The notes below the pieces were generated by a model. That model made no database searches. It was not told where the DNA came from and saw only the letters and a list, made by a program, of their open reading frames with translations. From contig JAEYOX010000098.1 in the NCBI GenBank assembly GCA_023411265.1, positions 1 to 21,034 of the forward strand: a DNA stretch of 21,034 nucleotides, in the 5' to 3' direction. The position numbers and the translations under genes were made by a program. This document shows, in pieces, positions 1 through 6,848 of this stretch (its first letter is position 1; every line of letters starts with the position of its first letter). The stretch comes from Bacteroidota bacterium (lineage in GTDB: Bacteria > Bacteroidota > Bacteroidia > Flavobacteriales > Weeksellaceae).

Positions 1-124
1 ATTCAATCCTTATTATCAGGTGTTTTCAGACCGGCTTGGCTTTTTGGAAAATTTGTCAGTAATAGATCTGATATGTAACAAAGGGCCGGAATCTGTTACT
101 TATATCAAGAGTTTAAAAATTTAA
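1..124 (+). CDS. WbqC family protein, 3' end (partial)
   Basis: A reading frame is open from position 2 to a TAA at 122-124 and gives about 40 residues, so the 5' part lies outside the window. The visible end contains YYQVFSDRLGFLENLSVIDL followed by an N-x-GPE segment. This matches the C-terminal pattern I know for WbqC-like proteins (Y-Q-F, GF-NLS-DLLFN-GP). The family occurs in polysaccharide/O-antigen loci and, in flavobacteria, near lepB and dapB; its enzymatic role is not settled. The stop lies 9 bp before the protease start, so the two genes are probably cotranscribed. Frame 1 is also open to a TAA at 76-78 but gives a less convincing peptide. Family assignment is fairly likely; nothing can be said about the missing N-terminal part. 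Confidence 0.68.
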   Translation, partial: FNPYYQVFSDRLGFLENLSVIDLICNKGPESVTYIKSLKI

Positions 125-133
125 ATACAGAAT

Positions 134-1822
134 ATGAAAAAATTATTTATAGCCACGTATTTTCTTTTGGGCATCGGTGTTTTTGCTCAGGAAGCTTCTG
201 TTCAGGATCCTTTAAAAGATAAAGATTTAATGACCTGGTACCATAAAGATTTTGCATCGTCAAAAGTATATGGTGTGAACACGGATAATGCGTATAAATA
301 TCTTGAATCTAAAGGTCTGAAACCAAAATCCGTTGTTGTAGCGGTATTGGACAGTGGAGTGGAAGTGGATCATCCTGGTTTGAAAAACAACATGTGGAAA
401 AATCCCAATGAAGTTCCCAATAATGGAAAAGATGATGACGGAAACGGGTATATCGACGATGTTCACGGATGGAATTTCATGGGCAGTGCAAAGGGAGATA
501 TTGATGTAGATAATATGGAGGTAACCCGCGTGGTAAAGAAATATAAACCCATCTTTGAAGGGGAAAACTCGGCTCAAAACAAGGCCAATCAGTCGAAAAT
601 GCCGGAGGAGTTTGACATGTACATGAAGTCTAAGGAAATTTTCAACAAGAAAAGCATGGAAGCCAGACAGCAGTTTCAGTCTATTCAGATGGTGAATCAG
701 TTTATTCCTGTGATGGTAAAACTGCTGAACGGAAAGCCTTTTACACAGCAAACGCTGGAAAGCATCACTCCTGCCACACAGGAGGAGGCCATCGCCTTGA
801 ATGTAATGGGAAATATGGTGAACGATCCGGAGGCTGAAGGGAAATCGGCGGAAGATTTTCAGAAATATATGGAGGAGGAAATGAAAACCTATCTGGATTA
901 TTTTGGAAAACAGGCTACACAGCAGTACAATCTCGATTTTGATCCGAGAGCCGAACTGGTAGGTGATAATTATGACGATTACACCGAAAAATATTACGGG
1001 AATAATAACTATGAGGGTCCTGATGCCGGTCACGGAACGCACGTGGCAGGGATTATTGCCGGTATGCCGCAGGGTGATGAAGTTCAGTACGGTGTGGCAC
1101 ATAAAGTGGCAAAAATCATGGCGGTGCGCACAGTGCCCAATGGTGATGAGCGGGATAAGGATGTAGCCAATTCCATTCGGTATGCTGTGGACAATGGCGC
1201 GAAAATCCTGAACATGAGTTTCGGAAAACCGGTTTCACCGGGTAAAAAAGTAGTATGGGACGCTTTCCGCTATGCGGAGAAAAAAGGAGTTCTTCTGGTG
1301 AAAGCGGCAGGAAATGACAACGAAGATATACAGAACAGCGTGCATTATCCTACCAATTTTAAGGATCCGGCAGATGATAAACCCTTCCTCAACAACATGA
1401 TTGTTGTAGGAGCCAGCACTAAAAATGCCGAAGCACTGAGAGCCGGTTTTTCTAATTACAACAGAAAAATGGTAGATGTTTTTGCGCCGGGCCAGCAAAT
1501 ATATTCCACTGTGCCGGATGCTAAATACAAGTACGAACAGGGAACTTCCATGGCATCGCCTGTAGTTGCGGGTGCAGCTGCTGTTCTTCTGGCATATATG
1601 CCGGAACTAAAACCCGAGCAAATTATTGAGGCTCTGGTAAAAACGGCTAATAAATCTACAGTAGAGGCAGCCCTGTCCGGTGATCTCAAAACCACATTCG
1701 ATACTATTTCCAGAGCTGGTGGCGTGATTGATGTACGTAAAGCAGCGGAATACGCTTACACCAATTTCTACAATGCTTCGAAAGCGCCTGCGAAAAAGCA
1801 AAACAAGAAAGTGAAAAAATAA
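134..1822 (+). CDS. Secreted S8 (subtilisin-like) serine protease
   Basis: A 562-residue exported serine peptidase. A signal peptide (about residues 1-19, ending VFAQ) directs Sec export. The catalytic triad is complete: Asp73 in VLDSGVEVDHPG, His300 in GHGTHVAG and Ser472 in GTSMASPVVAG. The oxyanion asparagine is Asn394 in AAGND. Asp and His are about 227 residues apart, against about 32 in subtilisin, because of a long Glu/Lys/Met-rich insert (about residues 130-270). Such inserts occur in Bacteroidetes S8 proteins, but this one has no function I recognise. There is no inhibitor I9 propeptide that I can see. The C-terminus is a lysine-rich tail without a recognisable type IX sorting domain, so a periplasmic or outer-membrane-associated location seems more likely than T9SS secretion. 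The gene starts 9 bp after the WbqC-like gene and ends at a strong terminator. Confidence 0.93.
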   Translation: MKKLFIATYFLLGIGVFAQEASVQDPLKDKDLMTWYHKDFASSKVYGVNTDNAYKYLESKGLKPKSVVVAVLDSGVEVDHPGLKNNMWKNPNEVPNNGKDDDGNGYIDDVHGWNFMGSAKGDIDVDNMEVTRVVKKYKPIFEGENSAQNKANQSKMPEEFDMYMKSKEIFNKKSMEARQQFQSIQMVNQFIPVMVKLLNGKPFTQQTLESITPATQEEAIALNVMGNMVNDPEAEGKSAEDFQKYMEEEMKTYLDYFGKQATQQYNLDFDPRAELVGDNYDDYTEKYYGNNNYEGPDAGHGTHVAGIIAGMPQGDEVQYGVAHKVAKIMAVRTVPNGDERDKDVANSIRYAVDNGAKILNMSFGKPVSPGKKVVWDAFRYAEKKGVLLVKAAGNDNEDIQNSVHYPTNFKDPADDKPFLNNMIVVGASTKNAEALRAGFSNYNRKMVDVFAPGQQIYSTVPDAKYKYEQGTSMASPVVAGAAAVLLAYMPELKPEQIIEALVKTANKSTVEAALSGDLKTTFDTISRAGGVIDVRKAAEYAYTNFYNASKAPAKKQNKKVKK

Positions 1823-1844
1823 ATCTCATTATAGGAGATTGAGT

Positions 1845-1894
1845 ATGGGAATTACAAAAGTGATAAAATGCTTTTTGTAATTCCCATTTTTTTT
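1845..1894 (+). terminator. Rho-independent terminator after the protease gene
   Basis: ATGGGAATTACAAAAG (1845-1860) pairs with CTTTTTGTAATTCCCAT (1871-1887) with one extra T, giving a stem of about 16 bp. The loop is about 10 nt, and eight T residues (1887-1894) follow. It closes the WbqC/S8 transcription unit. Confidence 0.9.
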
Positions 1895-1957
1895 GGATAA
1901 AAAAGTCCTTTGGCATACTTTTTTGATGGATGTTGATAACTTTTTAAGAAATAAACA

Positions 1958-2437
1958 ATGAAAAATCTCTTACTCGCAGGAATTATCGGAGCCTCACTTG
2001 CTACTTCCTGTTCCACAGCCAAAACTGCTCAAAACAATCGTGCGGAGTTTTTAAATATGAAAGGAGATTGGGAGATCACTTCGGTGGATTATGACCAAAG
2101 ATTCCGGATCAAGCCTTTTGATGAAGGAGCAGATGTGAACTGTTTTATTGGCAGCCACTGGCGATTGATTCCTAATAACTGGACAGGCGCTTATACCCTG
2201 AACAGTGGCGGATCTTGCCCGACGCTCACTCGTCCTATTAAATTTGAAGTGGTAGACGGAAATACTTTTCAGTTCAAAAAAATTGTGGACGGTACCAAAG
2301 CGAAGGAGAATACTGTGGGTTATACTTTAACTTTGCTGAATCGGGATACAGATCAGTTTTCTCTTCAGCAGCAAATTCCTTTTGAAGGAGAAACAGTTCG
2401 CGTTGTGTATCATTTTCAGAGAACCGCTACTAAATAA
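1958..2437 (+). CDS. Lipocalin-like lipoprotein
   Basis: A 159-residue protein with a lipoprotein signal peptide. The hydrophobic segment at residues 4-17 ends in LATSC, making Cys18 the likely lipidated residue. After a short polar linker, Gly36-Asp-Trp38 (KGDWEITSVDYD) looks like the GxW motif that begins the barrel of lipocalins. Alternating strands follow (WRLIPNNWTGAYTL, TFQFKKIV, RVVYHFQ), so an 8-stranded barrel is plausible. Ligand and function are unknown; a lipocalin family lipoprotein of the outer membrane is the best description. It lies 21 bp upstream of the OmpA-like lipoprotein and is probably cotranscribed with it. A weak promoter candidate (TTTG 1909-1912 and TAACTTTT 1937-1944) deviates from the consensus. 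Confidence 0.75.
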   Translation: MKNLLLAGIIGASLATSCSTAKTAQNNRAEFLNMKGDWEITSVDYDQRFRIKPFDEGADVNCFIGSHWRLIPNNWTGAYTLNSGGSCPTLTRPIKFEVVDGNTFQFKKIVDGTKAKENTVGYTLTLLNRDTDQFSLQQQIPFEGETVRVVYHFQRTATK

Positions 2438-2458
2438 TAACATTAAAAAATTTATAAA

Positions 2459-3145
2459 ATGAATCTTAGTAAAACATATATCGCCGCCACCTTTTTATCG
2501 GCTGCTTTGGTACTAACCAGTTGTGAAGCAGTACGAAATTCAAATAATCAGCAGAGAGGTACTGTAATTGGTACTACGGCAGGTGCCGTTATAGGCGGAG
2601 TTTTGGGAAATAATATCGGGAAAGGAGGTAATGCGCCTGCAGGTGCCGTTCTTGGCGGAATTGTAGGAGGAGTTGCCGGAAACGTCATTGGCCGGAATAT
2701 GGATAAGCAAGCGAAAGAAATTAAAGAAACCCTTCCGGGAGCTGAGGTAGAACGAGTAAATGAAGGTATCAAAATTACGTTGCCTGAAAGCATGGTCAAT
2801 TTTGGTTTTGATTCTTCTAATCTTACCGCCAGCGCGCAGGCCAATCTGGATAAACTGGCCACTGTCCTGAAAAATAACCCGGATACCAATATCAATATCT
2901 ACGGGCATACCGATAGTAAAGGTTCCGACACTTATAACCAGGGTCTTTCTGAAAGAAGAGCTGCTGCAGTGAAAAACTATCTTGTGAGCAAAGGAGTTGC
3001 CTCCGGAAGAATGTTCACAATGGGAATGGGTGAAACAGATCCAAGATCTTCGAACGATACTGAGGCCGGAAGAGCACAAAACAGAAGAGTAGAATTTGCC
3101 ATTACAGCAAATGAAGAAATGATTCAGGAAGCACAGGGTCAGTAA
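2459..3145 (+). CDS. OmpA-family lipoprotein with glycine-zipper region (YiaD-like)
   Basis: A 228-residue lipoprotein. The signal segment ends in LTSC, making Cys22 the lipidated residue. Residues 34-80 are a glycine-zipper region with two similar halves (AGAVIGGVLGN and AGAVLGGIVGG), which probably inserts in or packs against a membrane. Residues 112-215 form the OmpA C-terminal domain. The peptidoglycan-binding residues are Asp152 in GHTDSKGSDTYN and Arg167 in LSERRA, spaced exactly as Asp271/Arg286 in E. coli OmpA. The domain order is that of YiaD/OmpA-like lipoproteins that tether the outer membrane to the cell wall. A short Glu/Gln-rich tail follows. The gene ends 26 bp before a terminator. 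Confidence 0.92.
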   Translation: MNLSKTYIAATFLSAALVLTSCEAVRNSNNQQRGTVIGTTAGAVIGGVLGNNIGKGGNAPAGAVLGGIVGGVAGNVIGRNMDKQAKEIKETLPGAEVERVNEGIKITLPESMVNFGFDSSNLTASAQANLDKLATVLKNNPDTNINIYGHTDSKGSDTYNQGLSERRAAAVKNYLVSKGVASGRMFTMGMGETDPRSSNDTEAGRAQNRRVEFAITANEEMIQEAQGQ

Positions 3146-3170
3146 TAAACTCTATATATATTTTCAAAAG

Positions 3171-3199
3171 GAGAATCGCTGCAGAGCGGTTCTTTTTTT
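3171..3199 (+). terminator. Rho-independent terminator after the OmpA-like gene
   Basis: AGAATCGCT (3172-3180) pairs with AGCGGTTCT (3184-3192), with one G-T pair. The loop is short and seven T residues follow (3193-3199). It separates the lipoprotein pair from the arabinose-donor block. Confidence 0.88.
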
Positions 3200-3225
3200 A
3201 TCCCTATCAGTTTTCTAAAAATCAT

Positions 3226-3233
3226 TACTTTTG
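3226..3233 (+). promoter_or_regulatory. Bacteroidetes-type -7 promoter element for the prenyltransferase block
   Basis: TACTTTTG matches TAnnTTTG and lies 17 bp upstream of the ATG at 3251, just after a terminator. A convincing TTTG element upstream is not obvious (only TTTTC near 3211), so this is a half match. Confidence 0.55.
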
Positions 3234-3250
3234 TATGATTTCAATAATTC

Positions 3251-4141
3251 ATGACGAAATTCCTTACACTTCTCCGTGTTGAACAATGGGTGAAAAATTT
3301 ATTTGTTTTTCTGCCGCTGTTTTTCTCAGGGAATTTTCTAAATCCCGAACTTTTCTTAAAAAGTTGTTTGGCTTTCGTCATCTTTTCATTGGCATCCAGT
3401 ATCATTTATATTGTAAATGATTATATTGATGCTGAATCTGACCGTCAACATCCGGAAAAGAAAAACCGTCCTATAGCAAGTGGATCGATCTCTAAGCGAA
3501 AAGCGTTAGGGATCGGTGCGGTACTTGCTGCAATAATAATGATTGCTTTATTCATGCTGAGCTGGACTTCGGATGAGGAGGTCTGGAAGTTTACAACCGT
3601 GATTCTCGCTTATTTAGGGATGAATATTGCATACACTTTCCGGCTGAAGCATGTTGCTATTATTGATGTTTGTCTTATTTCCATTGGTTTCGTACTCCGC
3701 GTGATGGCGGGAGGTTATATGACGGAAATTCCCATTTCGCAATGGGCGATAATTCTCACTTTTGTATTGGCTCTGGTTCTGGCGCTCGGAAAAAGAAGAG
3801 GCGAACTCATCAATGCGCAAATTTCCGGTAAAACGAGACGGTCTCTGGATGGTTATAATGTTCAGTTTGCCGATATTGCCCTTTCGATTTCAGTAACGCT
3901 GGCTATTATTTCTTATCTGATGTTTACAGTTCAGCCTGAAGTGCATAGCCGCTTCGGGAATAAAATTTTTTACACCTTTATTTTTGTGGTTTTTGCTTTT
4001 TTACGCTATCTTCAGCAAACTTTAGTTCATAACCGAACTGAATCGCCGACCAAAATTATTTATAAAGATCGGTACATTCAGGCAACACTCATTCTGTGGG
4101 TGGTGAGCTACTTTTTGTTGATTTATTATAAAACGTTTTGA
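3251..4141 (+). CDS. UbiA-family prenyltransferase, probable polyprenyl-phosphate phosphoribosyltransferase (DPPR synthase-like)
   Basis: A 296-residue integral membrane protein with about eight hydrophobic segments. The catalytic motif starts at Asn56 as NDYIDAESDR (Asp57, Asp60, Asp64) and continues with HPEKKNRPIASG. This is the DPPR-synthase variant of UbiA seen in mycobacterial Rv3806c. The second conserved stretch is at YRLKHVAIIDVCLISIGF plus VLRVMAGGY. Known reaction of the family branch: transfer of 5-phosphoribose from PRPP to polyprenyl phosphate on the cytoplasmic side of the inner membrane. The inference that this is the substrate, rather than a quinone or haem precursor, rests on the motif and on the next three genes (DprE1-like, DprE2-like, phosphatase). 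The DprE1-like gene begins 4 bp after the stop. The chain length of the lipid cannot be read from the sequence. Confidence 0.88.
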   Translation: MTKFLTLLRVEQWVKNLFVFLPLFFSGNFLNPELFLKSCLAFVIFSLASSIIYIVNDYIDAESDRQHPEKKNRPIASGSISKRKALGIGAVLAAIIMIALFMLSWTSDEEVWKFTTVILAYLGMNIAYTFRLKHVAIIDVCLISIGFVLRVMAGGYMTEIPISQWAIILTFVLALVLALGKRRGELINAQISGKTRRSLDGYNVQFADIALSISVTLAIISYLMFTVQPEVHSRFGNKIFYTFIFVVFAFLRYLQQTLVHNRTESPTKIIYKDRYIQATLILWVVSYFLLIYYKTF

Positions 4142-4145
4142 CAAG

Positions 4146-5501
4146 ATGAAGCGGAGTTTTGTGCAAAAAATCACCAATTGGGGAAATTTTCCCGTGGTAG
4201 AAAAGGAGATGAGAGCTGAGGAAAATATCCGTGAAATAAAGGCCTATGTGCAAAACGCTCATGAAATTATCGCAAGAGGTAACGGAAGATGCTACGGCGA
4301 TGCTGCACTTGGCGAGAGAATATTTTCAACCAAAAGGCTCAATAAATTCATCAGTTTTGATAGATTGAATGGGATTCTGGAATGTGAATCAGGAGTGCTG
4401 CTGTCGGATATTCTGGAAGTAATTGTTCCTCAGGGATATTTTTTATCCGTCACACCATGTACAAAATTCATCACCTTAGGGGGCGCTATTGCTTCCGATG
4501 TTCATGGGAAAAACCATCATTCTGAAGGTTGTTTTTCTGAACATGTCATTGAGTTCAGTTTACTCATCGAAAACGGAGATATTTTAACTTGTTCACGAGA
4601 TTCCCACCCTGGTAAATTCTGGGCAACCATCGGTGGAATGGGGTTAACAGGCATTATTCTTTCAGCCAAAATAAAACTGAAAAATATTGAAACAGCTTAT
4701 ATTCGGCAGGAACAAATCAAAGCTGAGAATCTGGATGAAATCTTCCGGTTGTTTGAGGAGAGCGAAAGCTGGACTTATAACGTTGCCTGGATTGATTGCC
4801 TGCAGAAAGGGAAAAATCTTGGAAAGTCTATTCTAATTCGTGGAGAGCACGCATTCCGGCATGAATTGCCGGCAAAAAAATCAGTGGATCCTTTGAGGTT
4901 TAAGAAGAAAAATCCACCTTCTGTGCCTTTCTTTTTTCCTGAGTTTTTCTTAAATACCATCACTGTCCGTTTCTTGAATTGGCTGTATTATGCATTACAA
5001 ACCAAAAAAAAAACCGGCGAAATTGTAGATTACGACCGCTTTTTTTATCCTTTGGATGTGGTGGCAAACTGGAATAATATGTACGGTAAAAAAGGATTTA
5101 TACAATATCATATGGTGATCCCAAAAGAACATGGAAAAGAAGGCATGAAGAAAATCCTTGAAACTATAGCAAAAGGCGGTAACGGTTCATTTCTTGCCGT
5201 TCTGAAACTTTTTGGTAAAAATAATCCTGAAGCCTACAATTCATTTCCAATAGAAGGATACACTCTCGCTGTGGATTTCAGAATGACTTCTAAATTAAAG
5301 AATCTGGTACAGAAATTGGATGAGATCGTGGAATACTTTGGCGGTAGGATTTATCTTTCCAAAGATGTGATGAGCAAAGCATCGCTTACCAGTTACCTCC
5401 GAAATGTGAACAACTCTAAATTTATTTCCCATCAGCACAAAAGGATTATTAGCGCAGGTAAAGAGGATAATGATGTCTTAAAAAAGAACAGAAAAAGATG
5501 A
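4146..5501 (+). CDS. FAD-binding oxidase, DprE1-like (polyprenylphosphoryl-ribose 2'-oxidase)
   Basis: A 451-residue protein matching M. tuberculosis DprE1 (461 residues) nearly end to end, as I recall that sequence. The FAD-binding half has ARGNGRCYGDAAL, TLGGAIASDVHGKNHHSEG (His120, matching Mtb His132) and FWATIGGMGLTGI. The C-terminal half has FYPLDV, FIQYHMVIPKE, LKLFGKNNPEAYNSFPIEGY and YLSKDVMSK (Lys406, matching Lys418). In mycobacteria this enzyme oxidises the 2'-OH of polyprenylphosphoryl-ribose, and DprE2 then reduces the keto intermediate. The residue matching Cys387 is Ala375 (segment TLAVDF). No signal peptide is seen. The gene overlaps the following SDR gene by 4 bp (ATGA), suggesting coupled translation of the two epimerase subunits. 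The assignment is strong at family level; activity is inferred. Confidence 0.92.
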   Translation: MKRSFVQKITNWGNFPVVEKEMRAEENIREIKAYVQNAHEIIARGNGRCYGDAALGERIFSTKRLNKFISFDRLNGILECESGVLLSDILEVIVPQGYFLSVTPCTKFITLGGAIASDVHGKNHHSEGCFSEHVIEFSLLIENGDILTCSRDSHPGKFWATIGGMGLTGIILSAKIKLKNIETAYIRQEQIKAENLDEIFRLFEESESWTYNVAWIDCLQKGKNLGKSILIRGEHAFRHELPAKKSVDPLRFKKKNPPSVPFFFPEFFLNTITVRFLNWLYYALQTKKKTGEIVDYDRFFYPLDVVANWNNMYGKKGFIQYHMVIPKEHGKEGMKKILETIAKGGNGSFLAVLKLFGKNNPEAYNSFPIEGYTLAVDFRMTSKLKNLVQKLDEIVEYFGGRIYLSKDVMSKASLTSYLRNVNNSKFISHQHKRIISAGKEDNDVLKKNRKR

Positions 5502-6223
5502 TAGTCCTTGGAAGTAATTCCGACATAGCACAGGCTTTTGTAGAAAAGATGCTGAAAGAAGGGGAAAGATTTGAAAAAATATTTTTCCTCACTTCGCATC
5601 CGGAAACAACAGAAAAGTTTGCCAGACATATTAATGTGAAGTTTTTTCAGAATTCTGAAATTATTGAGTGGGATCTTATGAAAGAACCCGATTTTAAGAA
5701 ACTTTCCGGAGTAGAAAGCAGCATTGTTTTCTGTGCAGTTGGATATTTAGGCGACGATACAGAGAAAGGCCTCTATGACGACCGGAATTCGGATCGGATC
5801 ATTGCTGTTAATTACTCTAAGCTGGTTCCGGTAATTACTTATTTTGCAAGTAAAATGGAGCGGAAACGTTTCGGAACTATCATCGGCATGTCGTCTGTTG
5901 CAGGTGAACGCGGAAGGCGCAGTAACTTTATGTATGGTTCTGCAAAAGCAGCTTTCACAGCGTATTTAAGTGGCCTCAGGAATTATCTTTATGATAAAAA
6001 AGTTCATGTAATTACTGTAAAGCCGGGCTTTATGGCAACCAAAATGACCGAAGGAATGCCTCTGAACCCGTTGTTAACGGCCACACCTTTGCAGGTTGCA
6101 GATCATATCTACAATGCTTACAAAAAACAAAAAAATGTAGTGTATGTTTTGCCGGTATGGCGAATCATCATGTTGATGATCAGAAATATTCCGGAAGTTG
6201 TCTTTAAGAAATTAAAACTTTAA
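5498..6223 (+). CDS. Short-chain dehydrogenase, DprE2-like (2'-keto reductase)
   Basis: A 241-residue SDR. The N-terminal nucleotide site is degenerate-short (VLGSNSDIAQAF). The catalytic Ser133 sits in GMSSVAGERGRRSNF, with Tyr146 and Lys150 in YGSAKAAF. The GERxRRSNFxYGSxKA stretch and the FCAVGYLGD segment are the same as I recall in mycobacterial DprE2 (Rv3791). The known role is NADH-dependent reduction of the keto intermediate to polyprenylphosphoryl-arabinose, completing the 2'-epimerisation started by DprE1. The start ATG overlaps the DprE1 stop, and the HAD phosphatase gene begins 11 bp after the TAA. A hydrophobic/basic C-terminal segment (PVWRIIMLMIRNIPEVVFKK) could lie against the membrane, where the lipid substrate is. 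Confidence 0.9.
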   Translation: MIVLGSNSDIAQAFVEKMLKEGERFEKIFFLTSHPETTEKFARHINVKFFQNSEIIEWDLMKEPDFKKLSGVESSIVFCAVGYLGDDTEKGLYDDRNSDRIIAVNYSKLVPVITYFASKMERKRFGTIIGMSSVAGERGRRSNFMYGSAKAAFTAYLSGLRNYLYDKKVHVITVKPGFMATKMTEGMPLNPLLTATPLQVADHIYNAYKKQKNVVYVLPVWRIIMLMIRNIPEVVFKKLKL

Positions 6224-6234
6224 TTTTTTAACCG

Positions 6235-6822
6235 ATGAAAAAATTATATTGTTTTGATTTTGACGGTACCCTTACCTATAAAGATACCATGTTTCTGTTT
6301 TTGAAATTTTACAATCGCCAGAAGTTTTATTATAATTTCATCAAACATATCCCGCTATTTATGCTTTTGAAACTTAACCTTTTGGAAGCAGAAAAAGTCA
6401 AAAAAAGTTTTATTTCATCAGTCTTGAAAGGAGAAACTAGAAACAAAATTCAGCAAAAGTCACATCTTTTTTTTCAAAAATATTTCCCCGAAGTTATTCG
6501 CCGGAATGCGCTGGAATTCATTTCGGGAATAGATAAGGAAAAAGCAGAATGCCTAATCGTAACTGCATCGTTGGATCTCTGGGTACAGCCTTTTGCGGAC
6601 CATTTCGGGATGAAACTTCTGGCTACTACTGCCGAATTTAAAAATGATATTTTCACTGGCAGTTTTGTCGGAAATAATTGTAACGGAAACGAAAAAGTGA
6701 ACAGAATTCAGGAAGAAATTGAACACAAAAAATTTGATAAAACTATTGCTTTTGGCGATACAAAAGCAGATCAGCCTATGTTGAACTGGGCGGATGAGAG
6801 TCATTTCCGGTTTTTTCATTAA
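6235..6822 (+). CDS. HAD-superfamily phosphatase (HAD-IB type), candidate DPPR 5'-phosphatase
   Basis: A 195-residue HAD hydrolase. Motif I is FDFDGTLT with nucleophile Asp8 and Asp10. Motif II lies in LIVTASLDLW (about 108-116), the motif III lysine is probably Lys154, and motif IV is GDTKAD with Asp175 and Asp179. The helical cap between motifs I and II (about 20-100) fits the IB subfamily of phosphoserine phosphatase type. In the arabinose-donor pathway, DPPR must lose its 5'-phosphate before epimerisation. In various proteobacteria a HAD domain is fused to the UbiA enzyme, as I recall, which supports this role for the gene here. The position as fourth gene of the block (11 bp gap) is the main evidence; the substrate is otherwise unproven. 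Confidence 0.82.
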   Translation: MKKLYCFDFDGTLTYKDTMFLFLKFYNRQKFYYNFIKHIPLFMLLKLNLLEAEKVKKSFISSVLKGETRNKIQQKSHLFFQKYFPEVIRRNALEFISGIDKEKAECLIVTASLDLWVQPFADHFGMKLLATTAEFKNDIFTGSFVGNNCNGNEKVNRIQEEIEHKKFDKTIAFGDTKADQPMLNWADESHFRFFH

Positions 6823-6827
6823 TTTTG
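6820..6827 (+). promoter_or_regulatory. Possible internal promoter for the cysteine desulfurase gene
   Basis: TAATTTTG matches TAnnTTTG and overlaps the stop codon of the phosphatase gene, 21 bp before the ATG at 6849. No TTTG at the usual distance upstream is seen, so it may be chance in AT-rich DNA. Confidence 0.35.
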
Positions 6828-6848
6828 AAGCCTTAAAAAAAGTACACA

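Noticed and set aside
1..78. Frame-1 open reading frame ending TAA at 76-78
   Set aside because: The frame-2 peptide ending at 124 matches the WbqC C-terminal pattern; both cannot be coding here.
260..1102. Long antisense open frame (280 codons) opposite the protease gene
   Set aside because: It lies wholly over an intact S8 protease with all catalytic motifs, and its peptide is Ile/His/Phe-rich low-quality sequence with no recognisable domain. Other antisense frames, such as 2540-3079, 15266-15775 and 16709-17272, were rejected for the same reason.
1909..1944. Promoter for the lipocalin-like gene (TTTG 1909, TAACTTTT 1937)
   Set aside because: The -7 element lacks the final G and the spacing is 24 bp, so it is mentioned only as a weak candidate in the gene entry.
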